The translations under genes were made by a program, and so were the position numbers. The notes beneath the pieces were generated by a model, which worked only from the letters and a program-made list of their open reading frames with translations, was not told the origin of the DNA and did not search any database. This document shows positions 5,298 to 7,563 of a stretch of 7,563 bases of DNA, piece after piece; the stretch's first letter is position 1, and every line of letters begins with the position of its first letter. The stretch is taken from assembly GCA_016929355.1 (NCBI GenBank), contig JAFGJA010000543.1:1-7563 (forward strand), written 5' to 3'. This stretch comes from Anaerolineae bacterium (GTDB lineage Bacteria > Chloroflexota > Anaerolineae > Aggregatilineales > Aggregatilineaceae).

Positions 5298-6581
5298 TTA
5301 GTTGTTGCCAAACGTAAACGGCGTGGGTGACGGTAAAAAGGCGGGTGGCGTCCATGTCGGGATCAGGGTGGGGGCGTCGCTCGTTGCGCCAATGGATTGC
5401 CGCCATGCGCGCTCAATCTCGACTTTGCTCATGCCGAGCGCCTGTTCCAGCGCCTCCACGAAAGGCATATTCGTTGCCAATAACGCCATGAGTTCCTTGT
5501 GTTTGGCGATGCCCCAATTGTCGTTAATCCACCGCATGAACGTATAGCCAAGATAATACCCTTCCAAACTATCACTGCCATCGACGCGCGGCCCTTCACC
5601 ATCGAGCAGCGCCGGGATCGTATTGTTGGCGACGCGCTGCGCGACATATTCCGCTACGCTGGCAAATCGTTGGGGGTGCGTTTCATAAAAGACGGCATCG
5701 CCTTCAGTGAACCAGCCCGGCGTGGTGGCAGTTCGTTTGGCGAGATATTCGAACTGGTAAAGGTGCTCAATCTCGTGGGGCACAATGCTATAGGCTAAAA
5801 ATTCCGGTTCGCCGGTCACAACCTGCACCGTCCCGCCCCAGGTGGGCACGGTCAGGCCGCCCAGGATGTAGCCGAGCGAACTGGTATCGACGGAGAAAAT
5901 ACGCCACTCATCGAAATCGGCCCGATCTGCGAACAGAATCACGCGCGGGCGATAGGGGAGGGTATCGCCCCAACCGGCGATATATTTTTCGCGTAATGAT
6001 TCCATCGCTTCGATCACTGTCCGGTTGAATGCCTCGGATAACCCCGTTGAGATGACGATTATCTCATCCGTTTCAGTCCGAATCCAGGTGCGTGACTGAT
6101 CCTCATATTCGGCCAGTGTCGTCTCAGTTTCGTATTGATTCCCGGCTTCGTCGCGCAATTTCCACACATAGCGCACTTCAACCCAGGGCGGAACCGCATC
6201 GCTTTGGGACGCTGCCCACACCGCCGTGATGGTTCCTGTTTCAGCATCGATTGCGGCGTCGGCGCGGCGGATGCGGCGCGTTTGTCCGGCGCGATCCGCG
6301 CGATGAACCCACTCGACGGAGGCAGCTACGATTGGCCCGGCGGCACTGCTGGCCTGGATCGAGAAGGTGAAACCGGCGGGGTATTGGCTGGTGAAGGTGT
6401 TGGCGGTGATGGTCCATGCCGCATCATTTTGTACGTGATGGTGTCCCTGATCAATCGCCGTGCTGATCGGGCTGGTCGCGCCGGGATCAGCGCTGGCAAA
6501 GGGCGTCATGGCATTGAGTAACCCCAGGCCGAGCGCTGCAAGTAGGGGTAGGATTACGATCCCTATCCGTTTTTTGGTCAT
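5298..6581 (-). CDS. Secreted HExxH metallopeptidase, peptidase-MA-like
   Basis: The protein has 427 residues. The N-terminus is a signal peptide: MTKKR, a hydrophobic core (IGIVILPLLAALGLGLL) and an AxA-type site ending FASA (28-31). It is therefore exported, either free or at the outer face. Residues about 60-165 look like a beta-rich domain. The catalytic domain (about 170-400) has the zinc motif HEIEH (269-273, in IVPHEIEHLYQFEYL) and a downstream WFTEGDAVFYE (290-300), whose Glu293 is the likely third zinc ligand, as in peptidase MA and other gluzincins. The helical segment EGYYLGYTFMRWINDNWG (340-357) and the ending about VEALEQALGMSKVEIERAW are typical of the same family. A Pro/Thr-rich tail (401-427) follows. 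AGGAG (6594-6598 on the complement) lies 12 nt upstream of the ATG. The substrate is unknown. The ABC permease gene lies upstream in the same direction, 202 bp away. Confidence 0.85.
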   Translation of the reverse strand: MTKKRIGIVILPLLAALGLGLLNAMTPFASADPGATSPISTAIDQGHHHVQNDAAWTITANTFTSQYPAGFTFSIQASSAAGPIVAASVEWVHRADRAGQTRRIRRADAAIDAETGTITAVWAASQSDAVPPWVEVRYVWKLRDEAGNQYETETTLAEYEDQSRTWIRTETDEIIVISTGLSEAFNRTVIEAMESLREKYIAGWGDTLPYRPRVILFADRADFDEWRIFSVDTSSLGYILGGLTVPTWGGTVQVVTGEPEFLAYSIVPHEIEHLYQFEYLAKRTATTPGWFTEGDAVFYETHPQRFASVAEYVAQRVANNTIPALLDGEGPRVDGSDSLEGYYLGYTFMRWINDNWGIAKHKELMALLATNMPFVEALEQALGMSKVEIERAWRQSIGATSDAPTLIPTWTPPAFLPSPTPFTFGNN

Positions 6582-6622
6582 AGTGTGTGTTGTCTCCTAA
6601 AACGTCGCGTGTGCTGGGTCAG

Positions 6623-6652
6623 AACATAACGCAAAGGATTATTTTTCGACAA
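6623..6652 (-). promoter_or_regulatory. Candidate promoter of the peptidase gene
   Basis: On the - strand TTGTCG (complement of 6647-6652) and TATGTT (complement of 6623-6628) are separated by 18 bp, each matching consensus at 4 of 6 positions. The site lies between the cloverleaf repeat and the start codon. It is a weak candidate, but it would let the peptidase be transcribed independently of the permease. Confidence 0.28.
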
Positions 6653-6685
6653 GCGTTTATGTGGGATCGGTTCGCCGCCGAGTCC

Positions 6686-6761
6686 GCCGCACCCTCACGA
6701 GGCGTTGCCTCGTAACCGATGCGGAGCATCGGTTAGCCGCGTAAGCGGCTGAGGGTGCGGC
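6686..6761. repeat. Perfect 76-nt cloverleaf (four-way-junction) palindromic element
   Basis: The closing stem GCCGCACCCTCA (6686-6697) with TGAGGGTGCGGC (6750-6761) is 12 perfect base pairs. Three hairpins fill the interior with no unpaired junction base. They are CGAGGC/GCCTCG with loop GTT (6698-6712), TAACCGATGC/GCATCGGTTA with loop GGA (6713-6735), and GCCGC/GCGGC with loop GTAA, a GNRA-type tetraloop on the + strand (6736-6749). In total 66 of 76 bases are paired without a mismatch. It lies 22 bp past the stop of the permease gene and would be in its 3' untranslated RNA. It is not a tRNA: arm sizes and invariant bases do not fit. It is most likely a REP- or MITE-like dispersed element or a structured RNA. 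The structure is read directly; the function is unknown. Confidence 0.85.
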
Positions 6762-6783
6762 TTCTGTGTGCGATGCAAAACGC

Positions 6784-7563
6784 TTACTGGTAGCGCAAAA
6801 TATCCGATACGGTGCGCCGCGCCGCCGAAAGCGACGGCCACAGACTCGCCACCGTCGTAATGATGAGCATCCCCACCAGCCCGATCAGGATCGTTTGGGG
6901 CGGAAAACCGAGTCCGAAATTCTCAAACGGCAGCGCTTGCGCCAGTCCTTTGCTCAACACGTAACCAAGCGGAATCCCTACTGCCCAGGCGACCACGCCG
7001 ATGACCAATCCTTCGACCAGAAATTGTAACGCAATCGTGCCGGAGGTCGCGCCAACGGAGCGCATCACGCCGATTTCCTTTTGCCGTTCGAAGACGCTCA
7101 TGGACAGGCTGGAAAGCAAGCCCAACGCGCCAACGGCGGCGATCAGCGCGGCGGCGGCGTAGAGGATGATGTTGAAAATACGCACAATCTGCGTGATCAG
7201 GTTTTGGAACGCGACCCAGTTCGTGAATTCGGCGGTGACACCGTTCGCCAGCAGCAGGTTATTCAGTTCCTCAATCACCGCGTCCACTTCTGCTTCGCTG
7301 TGATCGTCACCTGCTAAAATCACATTGATCGAGTTGGCGTAAATTTCGCCCTGGGCATTGGCGGCGAATGGCGCTTCACTGCTCGCACTATCCAACGCGG
7401 CGAGATCATCCACGTACATGCCGATCACGTCGCGGGGGTGGTTGGCGTTGTCGGCCAATTGTCCCGGCAGTTCGAAGATGCCCGCTACTGTGTAATCGCC
7501 GGAATTGCCGTTAAGCGTCAGATTGAGCGTATCCCCGACGCGGTAATTACCCTTTTCGGCTAA
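6784..7563 (-). CDS. ABC transporter permease, MacB/FtsX type, C-terminal part (5' end outside window)
   Basis: The frame stays open to the right edge (259 residues visible, beginning LAEKGNYRVGDTLNLTLNG), so the TTG at 7456-7458 is internal and not the start. The visible N-terminal part is extracytoplasmic (VGDTLNLTLNGNSGDYTVAGIFELP, then VIEELNNLLLANGV) and resembles the MacB-type periplasmic domain that ends in such a VxGxxE strand. Three membrane helices follow, at about 7105-7179, 6958-7026 and 6835-6894. The cytoplasmic coupling loop after the first helix has the diagnostic FtsX sequence FERQKEIGVMRSVGATSGTI (about 7036-7095). The protein ends with a short tail, PSLSAARRTVSDILRYQ, where FtsX-family permeases usually carry a PAxxAxxxxPxxALR motif. 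Such permeases work with a separate ATPase in mechanotransmission, lipoprotein release or export; the ATPase is not in view. The substrate cannot be told. Confidence 0.9.
   Translation of the reverse strand, partial: LAEKGNYRVGDTLNLTLNGNSGDYTVAGIFELPGQLADNANHPRDVIGMYVDDLAALDSASSEAPFAANAQGEIYANSINVILAGDDHSEAEVDAVIEELNNLLLANGVTAEFTNWVAFQNLITQIVRIFNIILYAAAALIAAVGALGLLSSLSMSVFERQKEIGVMRSVGATSGTIALQFLVEGLVIGVVAWAVGIPLGYVLSKGLAQALPFENFGLGFPPQTILIGLVGMLIITTVASLWPSLSAARRTVSDILRYQ

Noticed and set aside
6686..6761. tRNA gene, because of the 76-nt cloverleaf
   Set aside because: The closing stem is 12 bp rather than 7, and the loops are 3-4 bases instead of about 7. There is no anticodon loop and no T-loop GTTCRA-type sequence. 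It is a palindromic element, not a tRNA.

Overview
The window is a stretch of bacterial chromosome with moderately high GC and six protein genes. Two are cut by the window edges: a histidine kinase (left, + strand) and an ABC-transporter permease (right, - strand). The gene families and the dispersed repeat types suggest a free-living environmental bacterium, most likely a Chloroflexota (Anaerolineae-like) lineage. This placement is an inference from gene and repeat style, not from a marker gene.

Layout, left to right. (1) 3-776 +: C-terminal half of a sensor histidine kinase, with the end of the dimerisation helices, the complete ATPase domain and an acidic tail. (2) 799-1680 -: an FHA-domain protein convergent with the kinase. 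(3) 1681-1915: an AT-rich divergent control region with a strong operator-like dyad. (4) 1916-2449 +: a three-helix membrane protein of the UPF0316 (DUF5698/DUF2179) family. (5) 2482-2553: a degenerate dispersed repeat whose A-rich end merges with the ribosome binding site of the next gene. (6) 2565-4187 +: tilS, tRNA(Ile)-lysidine synthetase, with its reading frame enlarged by two different dispersed repeats inserted in frame. (7) 4188-4340: control region with a dyad over a candidate -35 box. (8) 4341-5177 +: a two-domain response regulator. (9) 5178-5297: a second copy of a GC-rich hairpin repeat and another hairpin, between convergent genes. (10) 5298-6581 -: a secreted HExxH metallopeptidase of the peptidase-MA type. 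(11) 6582-6783: an intergenic stretch holding a perfect 76-nt cloverleaf. (12) 6784-7563 -: C-terminal part of a MacB/FtsX-type ABC permease.

How the genes relate. Kinase, FHA protein and response regulator are all phospho-signalling modules, but they are not arranged as one operon, so any partnership is conjecture. TilS is a housekeeping tRNA modification enzyme. The peptidase and the permease are cell-envelope proteins read in the same direction, but the cloverleaf and a weak promoter candidate separate them.

The most unusual signals are non-coding. One is the 76-nt four-way-junction palindrome at 6686-6761, in which every base except ten loop bases is paired. The other is the stacking of two unrelated dispersed repeats inside tilS without breaking its frame. 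I see no RNA gene, CRISPR array, insertion sequence with transposase, or complete new defence system.
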